Below are positions 13,401 through 22,948 of a stretch of 64,000 nucleotides of DNA, piece after piece. The DNA comes from Atrina japonica (Eukaryota > Mollusca > Bivalvia > Pterioida > Pinnidae). The stretch is from the NCBI GenBank assembly GCA_030159075.1, contig BROG01000073.1, forward strand, positions 1,428,501-1,492,500, given 5' to 3'. The translations under genes and the position numbers were made by a program. The notes below the pieces were generated by a model, which was given only the letters and a program-made list of their open reading frames with translations, was not told the origin of the DNA and searched no databases. How positions within the stretch are numbered: position 1 is the first letter of the stretch; each line of letters starts with the position of its first letter.

Positions 13401-15866
13401 AACATGATCATGTAAATGTTAAAGACAAATAAGATTTAGAAGTTGAAATTCTATCAGTTGCAGTTTTTATGTAGAAGATCTATTTATCATTAAAAAAACA
13501 AATAGATAGATTTCAAATTTTGTTCTTCACAATGAGGAGAATGTTATGACATCTTAACTGTGTCAACACATGAGTAACACTGAAAACACTTACTACAGCA
13601 CTCATGAATTGTTTTCACTTGCAATTATTTGTCTATTACCTATTGTATAATCACCAACCTCGTTGATTTGAGTTGATAAAACCGCCTGGGACCTTGAAAG
13701 TATATTGCACAATGCAATACATGTATATCATTCATAGCAACTTCGTAAACACCGGTTAGTTTTGTTTAGAAATATATGGTTGCTTAGTGGGAGATTCACC
13801 AGGACATCATAAAAACCGATGTATCATGAAATACGACTTCGTAGAAAGTGGAGTTGATTGTATATACATGAATTATAAAGAGCTAGAAGGCCTATGTAAT
13901 ATTCATGACCCCTGGGCCATAATAGATATGATGCTGACTCATGTCTCTATGGGTACTTTCAACCTCTTGTTTATTTGCTCACAACTTTCCATTACCTAGT
14001 AGTACATCTAAATGATTTGGAGGTCATCTGAAGTGATTAAAGTTCTTAAGGAATGGTTTAACTGAGGTTGAGATTTTGTTTCATCTATAGAAGTGTGGTA
14101 AATTGCCAAATACCAAGGATTTTATTCATCATAGGGATTGTGGTAATTCATCATAAATAAGCAGGATATGCTTTATAATTGGGATTGTGGTACCTCATCA
14201 TGCTGTGTATCAAGGATTTGTGCTATCATTGTGGGTGTGGTAATTTATCATGCTAAAAATACCAAAGATATTTTTAGTACCCTACCAGTGAAACGGGCAG
14301 GAGGGATGGGGTTGAACATACAGGGTTTTTCTGTGTTAGTCCAGCCATCAGTTAAGGTTTTTTGATTGCTTACCATTCACTTAATTATGGTTTCACTGGT
14401 AGGGGACTGGTATTGATTTGTCAATACTCTAAAAATGCTTATTATCATAGAGATTGAGATTGAGGTATAATTTTCATGTTAGATATCAAGGATTTGTTTG
14501 TTTTATTATTTGGAGTGAGGTAATTAATTATCATGATAATTATCAAAATGTGTTTTTCATTGGGACTGTGGTTATTTATAGTGCTTAATACCAAGATTTT
14601 TGGTTATCATTAGGAATGTGGCAAAGGTAATTCATCAACTCCATCATTTATAGGAATGTGGTAATTTATCTATTCGAGAACTAAGCACTTGATCATCAGA
14701 AGGAGTGATGTCATTTATAATTCTGAATTCCAAGGATTTTTTTGTTGTCCCTGCTGCATTCGAACAGTGGACATAGAAATGTTATCCACTCTTCCACTCA
14801 TCTTTGTAAGCACTTTCATACCTGCATTTCTCAGCACTATTCGATAAATTTTGTTTGAGTTATGTCCCATGGAAATGGAAATATCTTGTTGTAAGTGCTC
14901 TTAAACCTAAGGAGGGGGACATTGGAACACCACTATCTTTATTATGTGATGACTAATCCGGCAAAGAAATAGGGTTTGTTTTACCCTTGCGACTTTAGTC
15001 ATGCTAGTACAGGAATTCCATCATACTCCATACAGTGCACAGGCTGGTCTTTGTTTTTCTTTGATGTAACCATAGCAATATATGTTGTGTTTCACAAAAT
15101 GACAATTCTTCTATTTGCATCTACTCAGTGCCCTTAAAATCAAGATCTGTCCATTATGTATCATTCACAAAGACATGCATCTGTTCTAGTACATTCTTTG
15201 TAGATTAATTTACTAACACTTTCTATTTCAGTGCCTTGTCCATTTTCATATCAACATCCAATGCAATGGGTCATTTTAGTACTAGGTAAAAACCCAATCC
15301 ACAAAAGCTGGGTCTCTTTAGTTTTATACCAAATTCATGAAGTTACAATGCTTTGTCTAACCTAATGGTCATGAAGGAAATAAGATCTGGGGGGAGCCAG
15401 CCTTTATGGATTAATCTGTTACTTAGCACATTCCAGAAATTATATGATTTGTCATTTCATAACCTAATTGTCCTTTCACAGATGTAGTCTAAACCTTTAC
15501 TGTGTATAAGTTTACTATTTACTCCAAGTCCTGAGAATTTAATTCAACAGTACAAATGTGTTGTTTTATTTACATTAGCATTTATTTTATATTCTCAACA
15601 CCTTTGAGTAAAGGATTTGATTTTTCTCTTTTATCTATAGATTTTGTACATTGTATTATTGTAATGTCCCATTTATTTATTTGATGATTATGTTTTCACT
15701 TGTCTCTGTAAGTTATTTTACACATATATAAACATTGTATTGTCTAATCAATTTCATCTATTTTGCAGATGAGAAAATGGATGTGGATGAAGAACCTGCT
15801 AGAGCCCATCAGACACTAGAGTTTTTTGAAATGTGTGCCAATCTAATCACTACACTAGCTCGATAG
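1399..15866 (+). CDS. PRKAA: AMP-activated protein kinase catalytic alpha subunit, 3' part (spliced)
   Basis: This is the C-terminal regulatory part of AMPK alpha, the catalytic subunit of the heterotrimeric energy-sensing Ser/Thr kinase. Constitutive exons are 1399-1443, 4441-4511, 6066-6131, 7262-7415 and 15769-15866, all with AG/GT borders and compatible phases. Landmarks in order are KKAKWHLG joined to IRSQSKPQDIMHEVFRAMK, then EWKIVNPYHVRVRRKN, then SKMSLQLYQVD...FLLDFKS, and the terminal LEFFEMCANLITTLAR ending in TAG at 15864-15866. These are hallmarks of the alpha C-terminal domain, which binds the beta and gamma subunits. The kinase domain, autoinhibitory domain and promoter are not in the window and should lie before position 1. 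Four in-frame mini-exons between 7640 and 15285 probably vary the segment before the last exon. Family identity is firm; alpha-1 versus alpha-2 does not apply to a single invertebrate gene. Confidence 0.93.
3440..3825 (+). repeat. Diverged tandem repeat, unit about 80-85 bp
   Basis: About four to five copies of a unit containing AAAGTAATTACCACATACAG, ATGTTAATATGT and ACAGCAAACCTGTTAC. The copies are unequal. It lies within the first AMPK alpha intron of the window. Confidence 0.75.
4172..4365 (+). repeat. tRNA-headed SINE, copy 2
   Basis: The head is GGGGCCTTCATGGCTGACTG followed by GTCAGAGCA. The body shares AACAAGGTTCTCTCCTCCAC and the tail GTTGAGTGTGGTGTAAAACA. Part of the anticodon-arm region seen in copy 3 is missing. 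It lies in an AMPK alpha intron. Confidence 0.7.
4441..4511 (+). CDS. PRKAA: AMPK alpha constitutive exon (IRSQSKPQDIM)
   Basis: A 71-nt exon after acceptor TTTTTGAAG, with donor GTAAGT at 4512. It encodes IRSQSKPQDIMHEVFRAMK and then TLDY, the start of the conserved C-terminal domain. It completes the glycine codon begun at 1443 and ends on a codon boundary. Confidence 0.93.
4996..6020 (+). repeat. Dispersed 'TAGCTCACC...CCTCTTGTTT' repeat with inner duplication
   Basis: It starts TAGCTCACCCGAACC and ends GTCCATGGGCCTCTTGTTTA. About 270 bp are present twice inside (about 5085-5310 and 5600-5825, sharing CAAGGTCCTCTACCAA and AAAAATCTTCTCCTCCAGAA). I know this layout as a common non-coding molluscan repeat. 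No protein is supported. Confidence 0.65.
6066..6131 (+). CDS. PRKAA: AMPK alpha constitutive exon (EWKIVNPYHVRVRRKN)
   Basis: A 66-nt exon after acceptor CTTACAG, with donor GTAAGT at 6132. It encodes EWKIVNPYHVRVRRKN and then ELSGRF, the beta-strand segment of the alpha C-terminal domain. It holds 22 whole codons. Confidence 0.93.
6450..6650 (+). repeat. Fragment of the dispersed 'CTGTCCATCCGTCTG' repeat class
   Basis: TCTGTCCATCCGTCTGTCTG, then AAGGATTTTGATGAAATTT, resembles the inner parts of the repeat at 4996-6020. It is partial. Confidence 0.45.
7262..7415 (+). CDS. PRKAA: AMPK alpha constitutive exon (SKMSLQLYQVD)
   Basis: A 154-nt exon after acceptor TTTTTTCAG, with donor GTTAGT at 7416. 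It encodes SKMSLQLYQVDQKSFLLDFK, followed by a Ser-rich stretch that aligns with the start of the ST-loop region of vertebrate AMPK alpha. It ends in phase 1. If it is not spliced, a TAG follows within two codons. Confidence 0.92.
7640..7657 (+). CDS. PRKAA: AMPK alpha candidate 18-nt cassette microexon
   Basis: Acceptor TTTTTCCAG and donor GTAAGT flank 18 nt. Entered in phase 1 from the exon ending at 7415, it adds VPYFES and leaves phase 1 unchanged, so it can be skipped or included without a frame change. Inclusion is inferred from splice sites and phase only. Confidence 0.55.
8047..8690 (+). repeat. Dispersed 'TAGCTCAC...CCTCTTGTTT' repeat, diverged copy
   Basis: It begins TAGCTCACAAGGCCC and ends GCAAGCCTCTTGTTTTT. 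Inside, TTTAAAATTTCCATCTTATG and TTAAAAATCATCTTTTCGTG show an inner duplication as in the copy at 4996. Confidence 0.55.
9501..9967 (+). repeat. 26-bp minisatellite, about 18 copies
   Basis: The unit is ATTAGACAAATAATAGTGTG followed by ATATGG. Copies differ at a few fixed sites (AATAAT/AATGCT/AATCAT, ATTAGAC/ACTAGAC), giving a higher-order pattern. It lies in an AMPK alpha intron. Confidence 0.9.
10167..10199 (+). CDS. PRKAA: AMPK alpha candidate 33-nt cassette exon
   Basis: Acceptor CTGTTTCAG and donor GTAAGT at 10200 flank 33 nt. In phase 1 it reads EPGNDTVLLMP and returns to phase 1 with no stop. It has the same phase rule as the other mini-exons of this gene. Confidence 0.5.
10590..11050 (+). 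repeat. Two tandem copies of a foldback MITE-like repeat
   Basis: Copies at about 10590-10835 and 10840-11050 share TATTTTGTGAAAATTGC, AACCCAGGTTTG, GTATATGA and ATATATAGGAAT. A reversed relative is at 25165-25385. Confidence 0.5.
11683..11863. repeat. Long imperfect palindrome (foldback element)
   Basis: The left arm holds TATTTTTTCTGTGTCACTAG and GACCTGAATGAAGACTGTG. The right arm is its inverted copy and carries the GAAGACTGTG segment twice. The spacer is only about 15-20 bp. The right flank continues into the foldback family seen at 25165. Confidence 0.6.
12908..12943 (+). CDS. PRKAA: AMPK alpha candidate 27/36-nt cassette exon with tandem donors
   Basis: The acceptor is CAATTATAG. One donor is GTAAAA at 12935 (27-nt exon) and a second is GTAAAT at 12944 (36 nt). 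Both keep phase 1. The encoded text is EADSNNSMN, with GKN added by the longer form. The acceptor has a weak pyrimidine tract, so this is less certain than the others. Confidence 0.4.
15232..15285 (+). CDS. PRKAA: AMPK alpha candidate 54-nt cassette exon
   Basis: Acceptor TTCTATTTCAG and donor GTAAAA at 15286 flank 54 nt, read in phase 1 as VPCPFSYQHPMQWVILVL with no stop. The hydrophobic end is unlike the rest of the linker. It could be a real isoform segment or a chance pair of splice sites. Confidence 0.4.
15769..15866 (+). CDS. PRKAA: AMPK alpha terminal coding exon (LEFFEMCANLI)
   Basis: After acceptor ATTTTGCAG the exon completes an Asp codon, reads an acidic linker, then HQTLEFFEMCANLITTLAR and TAG. 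This matches the strictly conserved AMPK alpha C-terminus, a helix that packs on the beta subunit. The 3' UTR follows. Confidence 0.95.
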
Positions 15867-16186
15867 TGTACACTAGTAGTTTAAGTGTATAGTGTAATTG
15901 TATTAGTGCTTGTTATTTTATAAAGTAGAAAGTATCTCTACAGTTACATGGAGAAGCAATGTCAAAATATTCTGATTCTGTTTGTGTAACAGAATTTACA
16001 ATTCAGGGGAACTTGTGGATTGATCATTTGTTTTTAAATATGTACTGTCAAGAGTCTTTGTTGCAAGTGTTTGTTAATGATATATGGTACTTATCAGGTA
16101 AAATAATTCAACATTCTTTGCTGGCACACAATATGTCGTGACACACTGAAAGCTACATTTATACTTTTCACTACCAGATAATTTAT

Positions 16187-16192
16187 AATAAA
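16187..16192 (+). terminator. Poly(A) signal AATAAA after AMPK alpha
   Basis: This is the first canonical AATAAA found after the AMPK alpha stop, about 320 nt into the presumed 3' UTR. The flanking sequence is AT-rich. Confidence 0.45.
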
Positions 16193-17927
16193 ATATGATA
16201 TCAGATTTATTAAGCTGTCTGTTAATCATTATGATCTGGAATTATCTCAAGGGGATATGGATCAGTTTTCCTGTACAAAACCAGAATTTAGGACTGAACT
16301 AGAATGGCATAGAATAGATTTTGTAGGACTGTGATATGAATATTTGAGGTAGTAAGTTATTTGATTGGATCATATGTCTGAGAGAAAATCGGAATATTTT
16401 GTAATTTGCATGGTGTTATGTATTGCAGTAAAGAAAGGGCATTTCAGTATATATGAATTTTGTTGATGCTATGTCAGTTTTGTTAGATGTATTTTTAAGA
16501 CTTGAAATTGATCTAAAATGTTTTTAAAGTATCAATGTTATATCGATTTCAGACTGTGGGCGATTATTCCTGACTTTTTACGAAACATCATACTTTTGAG
16601 TTGTCCTCACATTCACAAGAACTGGATTGTAACATATTTGAACTATGTTGTTTTAATTGCCATGATTTTTACAATTCATTTTATCGTTTATTGTTTTATA
16701 GTATGCCTGGTCATTGTTTGCTGCTAGTGCTAGCGTTATAATCTGTAGTGCTACCCCATCAGTAAGTACTGCCATTGATTTGTTATGCTGATAACTTGAT
16801 GTCACCATGGTGACATTCCAAGATATCGTTGAGACATGATACAGTTCATTATTGTTACAAATCCATAAATCTCATAGCAGATTTCATATTTTTTGGTATC
16901 AAAGACCTTCAGATCTAAGGACGTAGGTTTCTGTGAAATTCAAAATATTGTAATTGACATCATTGATAAAAAATTGTGATTCAATTTAATTTCACTTGAT
17001 TCTCTGTATCTTGAAATTTCTCTTTTTAGCAACAATATTAGTTTAATTCTTGATTTCTGCAAATCAGATAAGCTCATTCTATAAAAATAGGTGTGATTAA
17101 AGACAATTATGTTCAAAGATGGATTACAGTAGCATATCTCTGGTTAAGCTGCAAAGTGTAATTGTATTTTTTCATGAGTACAGTACATGCAGATTACTAT
17201 TAATAGATATTTCCTGAGATTTGATCCTTACTGAGGTTATACATAATCATTATGTAAGCTTTTCTGTTGTAATTTGGTTTCAATTTTGTCTCAAAATTAA
17301 TTATTGATTCCTTGTTTTGATACAACAACTTGGAATGTTTGTTATCCTGTCATATGCCCATCTTACCTCATTTGTAATGCCTATCTGTCATTCATACAGT
17401 TATTTTCACATTTAAATGTAATATTTTTTGTTAAACAGTGTTGTATGAATGTCAAGAGTTTAAAAAATGATGATTAATTTGTATTATTCTATTCCTTTGA
17501 TTTTGTCAGCTGTGTTTTAAGTACAGTAAATGAAGTGGAACTCTTGATGTAATCAGTGGCTTGTTACCTAACCATGTCTACACATAGCTTGATGGTTGAA
17601 TCATGTTTACATTTGTATGTAGTTCTGCAAATGAATCTCTAGAAATTTTACAGGTTAACTGCATAAAATGTACATGCAGTGGAACATGCCATGAGCATTG
17701 ATGAGAAACCATCATGTCTGTATATGTACATTTATGATAGGTGGTCTTTCAGTAGAGGTTTAAGTTTTGAGTGATGATTTTATGGTGTAGAATTCTGGGA
17801 GTTGTCTTTGTGGACAAAATCCATTGTGTCATATGGTCAACTTGAAATGTATATATTATTTAAACCTTGGTAACAAGAAATACACTTGGTATGGCATCAT
17901 CAGCTGTTTTAAATAATGGCTACCAAG

Positions 17928-18141
17928 AGGGTTTTCAATTATATAGACTTGGAGGTTAAGTGGGAAAAAGTAAATATGTAGTTCAGACAGACAATACTAA
18001 TGTAGTGGAACACTTTATATCTGGGATAACAAAGTATGTTTTCAATTATATAGACTTACAGGATAAGTGGGGGAAAGTAAATATGTAATTCAAACAGACA
18101 ATACTAATGTAGTGGAACACTTTATATCTGAGATAACTTAG
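17928..18141 (+). repeat. Tandem duplication, two copies of about 107 bp
   Basis: GTTTTCAATTATATAGACTT and GACAATACTAATGTAGTGGA each occur twice, about 107 bp apart, with few differences. Confidence 0.8.
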
Positions 18142-19147
18142 TATATTAATTGATTTCCCTTAGATTTGCAGTATGACAGGAAACTTCCTGTATATGTAAT
18201 CTAACCATTGATGCATGTTAAATATGTATACCATTTGGATTTACGAAAATGCTGGAGTGAGTCTGCTTCAGTAGAGATTTATGCCTTCTGAGTACTTGTT
18301 TGTCGAAGATTGGTAATTGTTTGTTATGTGATTGAAATGTTTGTGGAATTTGTTTTAGGATAGCATACTTGGTGTTAAACACTTACAGTAAATTGTATTG
18401 CAATCCATAAAAATTATTTAAGTAATGCAAGATGGATTAGAATTTATTTCACTGTAAAGATTTAGAATATAGTTGTGCTCAAAATTTCACTTTGGCACTA
18501 CAATAAGATAGGAAGGTAAATTGAGAAGCCAATTGAAATTCAAGATTAATGAAAAAAGAAACATTATTTCACAAAAATAAATTGTATGATCATCTGATTA
18601 TAAAATATGTGTAACTCATTTGATTACAATGTATATGATAAGCAAACAAAATTGATATTAAAGAATTTCCAGTAGATCTCTTTGTCATTACCGTAATGAA
18701 GTACAAAATCTTAGTGATGTATATTTACTGTAAGTGAACTAACTCTGCCAATAGTATGTTATCTCGAGAATCTTTACATCCTGGCAGCTGTATGTAAAAC
18801 CAACTTCTCTTAACAGTGGGGCTTAGCACTTTGCTCTGCTAGAGAATGGTACTGCCCTCTGGCAGCTAAGCAGTGTAAATAACTAAAGCTTTGTTTCTTA
18901 TGTTATCCTAGAATGGACCTGATATGTTGGGATTTTGCATGGTTACTTTCACGTCATTTCTGATTTAGATATGTTAACATTTATGAATGTGTAATAGTGA
19001 AGATAATTGAATATAACCAAAGTTTATGTCATATTTTAATTGTAATTGTTTTATTTTTTGTAATACTTGTCCCTCAATGAAATATTGTTGCTGTTTAATC
19101 AGAATTTTTCTATTTTTTTGAGAGCCCAATCAGAACAATGATAATGG

Positions 19148-19765
19148 ATACTTCTCCACACTATAGACTGGACATACTAGTACTTCTCCAGACCATAGAC
19201 TGGACATACTAGTACTTCTCCAGACCATAGACTGGACATACTAGTACTTCTCCAGACCATAGACTGGACATACTAGTACTTCTCCAGACCATAGACTGGA
19301 CATACTAGTACTTCTCCAGACCATAGACTGGACATACTAGTAGGCAACGTCTCTAAGATGGTAAACTAGACATACTGATACTTCTCCAGACTGGACATAC
19401 TGGCAGATACTAATACTTATCCAGACTGTAGACTGGACATACTGGCAGATAACAGTACTTATCCAGACCGTAGACTGGACATACTGGCAGATAACAGTAC
19501 TTATCCAGACCGTAGACTGGACATACTGGCAGATAACAGTACTTATCCTGACCATAGACTGGACATACTGGCAGATAACGGTACTTATCCAGACTGTAGA
19601 CTGGACATACTGGCAGATAACAGTACTTATCCTGACCATAGACTGGACATACTGGCGGATAATGGTTTGTACTTATCCAGACCATAGAGTAGACATACTG
19701 ACGGATAACAGTACTTATCCAGACCGTAGAGTAGATATACTGGCAGATAACAGTATTTCTCCAGA
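19148..19765 (+). repeat. Composite minisatellite, 32-bp then 42-bp units
   Basis: The first block (19148-19343) repeats TACTTCTCCAGACCATAGAC followed by TGGACATACTAG. The second (about 19376-19765) repeats GACTGGACATACTGGCAGAT followed by AACAGTACTTATCCAGACC. The 42-bp unit is a multiple of three, which creates long but meaningless open frames on the minus strand. Confidence 0.9.
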
Positions 19766-20159
19766 TCCATAGACTGCACTCCAGTTACATGAACCACAAC
19801 ATCAGAAATTAAACTATGGTTATGGTGATTAGCACAAAAAAGAGCTTTGACTTGAATTTGATTGTAATTTTTATGTTGATTTGTATATAAATAGGACATG
19901 TCCATTGCTTGTACATTAATAATGAAATTCGCATTGACGAGGCAATATACTTCAATACACATAATGTTTCTTTGATAAGAAATTGCACTTGATATCAACT
20001 TGCAGGAAAATAAATATTATTTGTTTCTTGAACCTGAAATCATTTAAATTTTTTTTCATCTGCTAAGTCTTGTTTTGGTACTGTTTTTGAATTGATCACA
20101 ATGCAAAGCAAGAAATGGTGGCAATACAATGTGTTGTAGTACAAATATCCATGTAACAA

Positions 20160-20480
20160 ATACTTAGGGTTTTGAGGGATGTCGGATTATCAAGTATATG
20201 ATCTCCATGTAGCAAAAACTTTGTGAGGGATGTTGGTTTATCAAGTGTATGATTTCCAATAGTGAAAATTTTCTGAGGATTCTGAGGGATATCAGATTAT
20301 TAAGTGTATGATCTGTATGCAGTGAAAACTTCGTGAGGGTTCTGAGGGATATCAGATTATCAAGTGTATGATCTGTATGCAGTGAAAACTTTGTGAGGGA
20401 TGTTGGTTTATCAAGTGTATGATCTCCAATAGTGAAAACTTTGTGAGGGTTTTGAGGGATGTCGGTTTATTAAGTGTATG
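20160..20480 (+). repeat. Tandem repeat, unit about 50-60 bp
   Basis: Six or so copies of a unit with GTGAAAACTTTGTGAGGG, GAGGGATATCAGATTATC and AAGTGTATGATCT. Confidence 0.8.
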
Positions 20481-21589
20481 GTATTCTTTTAGAGGTTACA
20501 TCACATGTCTGAAGTCAATGAATTATAACATTAAACAGATCTGTAAAAGTATTTTTTGGCGTTTTTCTTTCTCGTGGTATTTGAGGTTTCAGCAGACCTG
20601 AAAAGATGCCGCCAAAAGATTTCAAAAGAAAGTTGAAAAGTGTGTCCAAGATAAATTGTCACCAGTAAACACAACACAAGTCTACATTGTAATAGGTAAC
20701 AGAATAGTTAGTTATAGATACAAAATATTGGAGCTACATTGTGGGTCTACTTTCAGAATCTTTTTTACTCATCAACCCCTGAAAAATAATGGACTTTGCT
20801 GTAGATCATAAACCTTAGACCAGTCCAAATGGGTCTCTCAGACTAAATGAGTTAAGTTCCCTTTTATTTTGGTGCAAGTAAGACCACTTTCCCCTTGTAT
20901 TTTCTCTAACTTTATAATAAATCTTTGGTTCTCAAAACATGTCTTGCTGGCAGCCCATGTTCATCACCCTCAGAAATTTAGGTTCAACAAAAAAAGGGGT
21001 TATAGATTTTTAAACAGGAGGTGAAAGTGCAGTGGATTTTGTAATTTATGCTTGAACAGCCATTTTGTGCAGTTAGCAATGTGTCATCAGGATAACTTCA
21101 GATATATTATAAAAGCAGGAAATCTTTGCTTATTGCTGGATGGTTATCAGGATTTCTTTAAGAGTTGGACAAATATATTTTGAAAAGTTAACTTGATATT
21201 TGTTAGATGGTGTCTTGTTTAGATATGTAAGGGAATTTTGTACTTGGCTCGGCTGAGTTCTCTATTTTCTGAACATTTTACTTCCCCATATGGCTGTATC
21301 ATGCAAGTTTAAAAAATGTAGTTTAAATTTGTTTAATCCCATTATCCATATAATTGATTGGTTGGCCAATACAGTTGGGTTTATTTCATTTTTCTTTTGT
21401 ATCTTAAATTATGTTCATACATGTGGAGATGCCACTCACTAATTGTGAAGTACCACAAACTTTTACCTCTGCTATGGCCATACACAATTAATCAACAACA
21501 TAAAATAAGAACCATGGTTTCAGTCTCACTTCATTTCTTTTGCCAAGTGATTGGTGAAGGAACAATAATGTACCAGTACTGCTGGTTTT

Positions 21590-21705
21590 CCAGTCTTGGG
21601 CGTGGCCAAATTTGAGAATTGAACCCAAGGCCTCTCATTTCCAAGACACTAACATCTGACCAACAGTGTGCAGGCAAAGCAGAGGAGCTGGAAACAGCCC
21701 GGTAG
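21590..21705 (-). repeat. Degraded tRNA-headed SINE, minus strand
   Basis: On the minus strand the text TGGTCAGATGTTAGTGTCTT, and after it GGGTTCAATTC, resembles the A- and B-box spacing of the SINE at 57130-57338. The ends are not defined. Confidence 0.4.
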
Positions 21706-22304
21706 TCATACAAGATCACTACTGGTAGAGTAAAATCCATATAACCTTGTGGGGTGGAGTCTGTATTTAAATTACACTGACTAAAGTAATCATTCCTACT
21801 TGTCATCGAGTATCCAGTGAGGAATGAAATGTTTTTCCTGTGAAGCTTGTCATAACCAAAAAGTTAGTAGAATCATTCATATTATAATCAAAAGGTACTC
21901 CGCCCTGCCAAGTTATGTGAATCGGACAATACTAGAACAGTAGCCAGTTGTTGTGATTTTGTTTAAACAGAAGACAAATTTTGAGACTTTTTGTTAGATC
22001 AATCATCTGCTGTTGGACATTGTATTCAAACAGAAGGAAAATAAATACTGTCGTAGTACATGCCAAAGACAAAATCACACCAAAGCCGACTACTGTTCCA
22101 TCATCGATTCTTAACAATAATCCAAGTCAAATAAAATCACTGTAAAATTGTATTTACTTTATTTCTCTTTACTTGTTAAATGTTTATGATATACATTTGA
22201 AACAAAAAACTACATTATTTGTATATAATATTTTAATATATATACAACAGTGGAAATACAAAATGTAATCAAAATTTCTCAACCTTAAAATTCTTTGAGA
22301 AGCA

Positions 22305-22775
22305 ATAGGGAACTTTCGAGTAAGCCCTGATTACCTTTATGATCCTTCATTTATTCGCGCCTTCTCTTTCTTATTCCTCATATGTTCTTCCGGTTTTCAT
22401 ATTTACCTTCTCAATGTTTGTAAAGTAAATGGAAATATTTTAAATTTTTAGCGCATTAAATTCATTTTGTATAAAGAAACCCAAGAGACTTTTAAAACAT
22501 ACCACAGTGGGTTATTTAGATAAACGTGAAATTACTGAAATGTATCGGGCAGAGAAAAATGTACAGACAGACCGGGAATAGAACCCAGGACCTTCTGAAC
22601 ACTTGCAGGGTGCTTTTATCAATTGTGCGGGGGGGGGGGGGGGGGGGGGGGGGGCTAATCTATATATTTTTGAAATCAGAAATAACATTGAGGAACATTT
22701 TTCTACAATCACCCAAATGGCAATAATAAAAGGAGGATTATAACGGTAATCCGGGCTAACTCGAAAGTTCCCTAT
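22305..22775. mobile_element. 471-bp MITE with about 35-bp inverted ends and TA flanks
   Basis: The left end GGGAACTTTCGAGTAAGCCC and the inverted right end GGGAACTTTCGAGTTAGCCC match, and the match runs on through GATTACC. TA flanks fit a Tc1/mariner-type non-autonomous element. Inside are a 26-base-class G run and a tRNA-like remnant. No transposase. Confidence 0.75.
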
Positions 22776-22776
22776 A

Positions 22777-22948
22777 GACCCTTTCACGATAACAGCGGTC
22801 CTGTAACCTTGAGGGAATTAATAATACAGATACCCGCAAAAACACAGACGTCGTTATATTAATTAATCGTTTCTTGACATCATTTTCCACTAATCTGTAT
22901 TGTTTATTCCCTCAAAGTTAACGGACCGCAGTTATCATGAAAGGGTCC
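22777..22948. mobile_element. 172-bp foldback MITE abutting the previous one
   Basis: The ends GACCCTTTCACGATAACAGC and, inverted, GACCCTTTCATGATAACTGC are arms of about 55 bp that also share GAGGGAAT and ATACAGAT. The element is mostly arms. Confidence 0.7.

Larger units (their letters stand above)
16193..22304. other. Intergenic spacer after AMPK alpha, no supported gene
   Basis: AT-rich sequence with no conserved coding stretch. It holds the tandem repeats at 17928, 19148 and 20160 and a degraded SINE. ORFs over the repeats are repeat translations. Confidence 0.6.

Noticed and set aside
19337..19998. Long overlapping minus-strand ORFs with a repeated ICQYVQS or YLPVCPVYG pattern
   Set aside because: They are translations of the 42-bp minisatellite, whose length is a multiple of three, so two frames stay open. 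There is no start context and no independent coding signal.
22526..22787. Overlapping ORFs with poly-Gly or poly-Pro runs
   Set aside because: Produced by the G run inside the 471-bp MITE.
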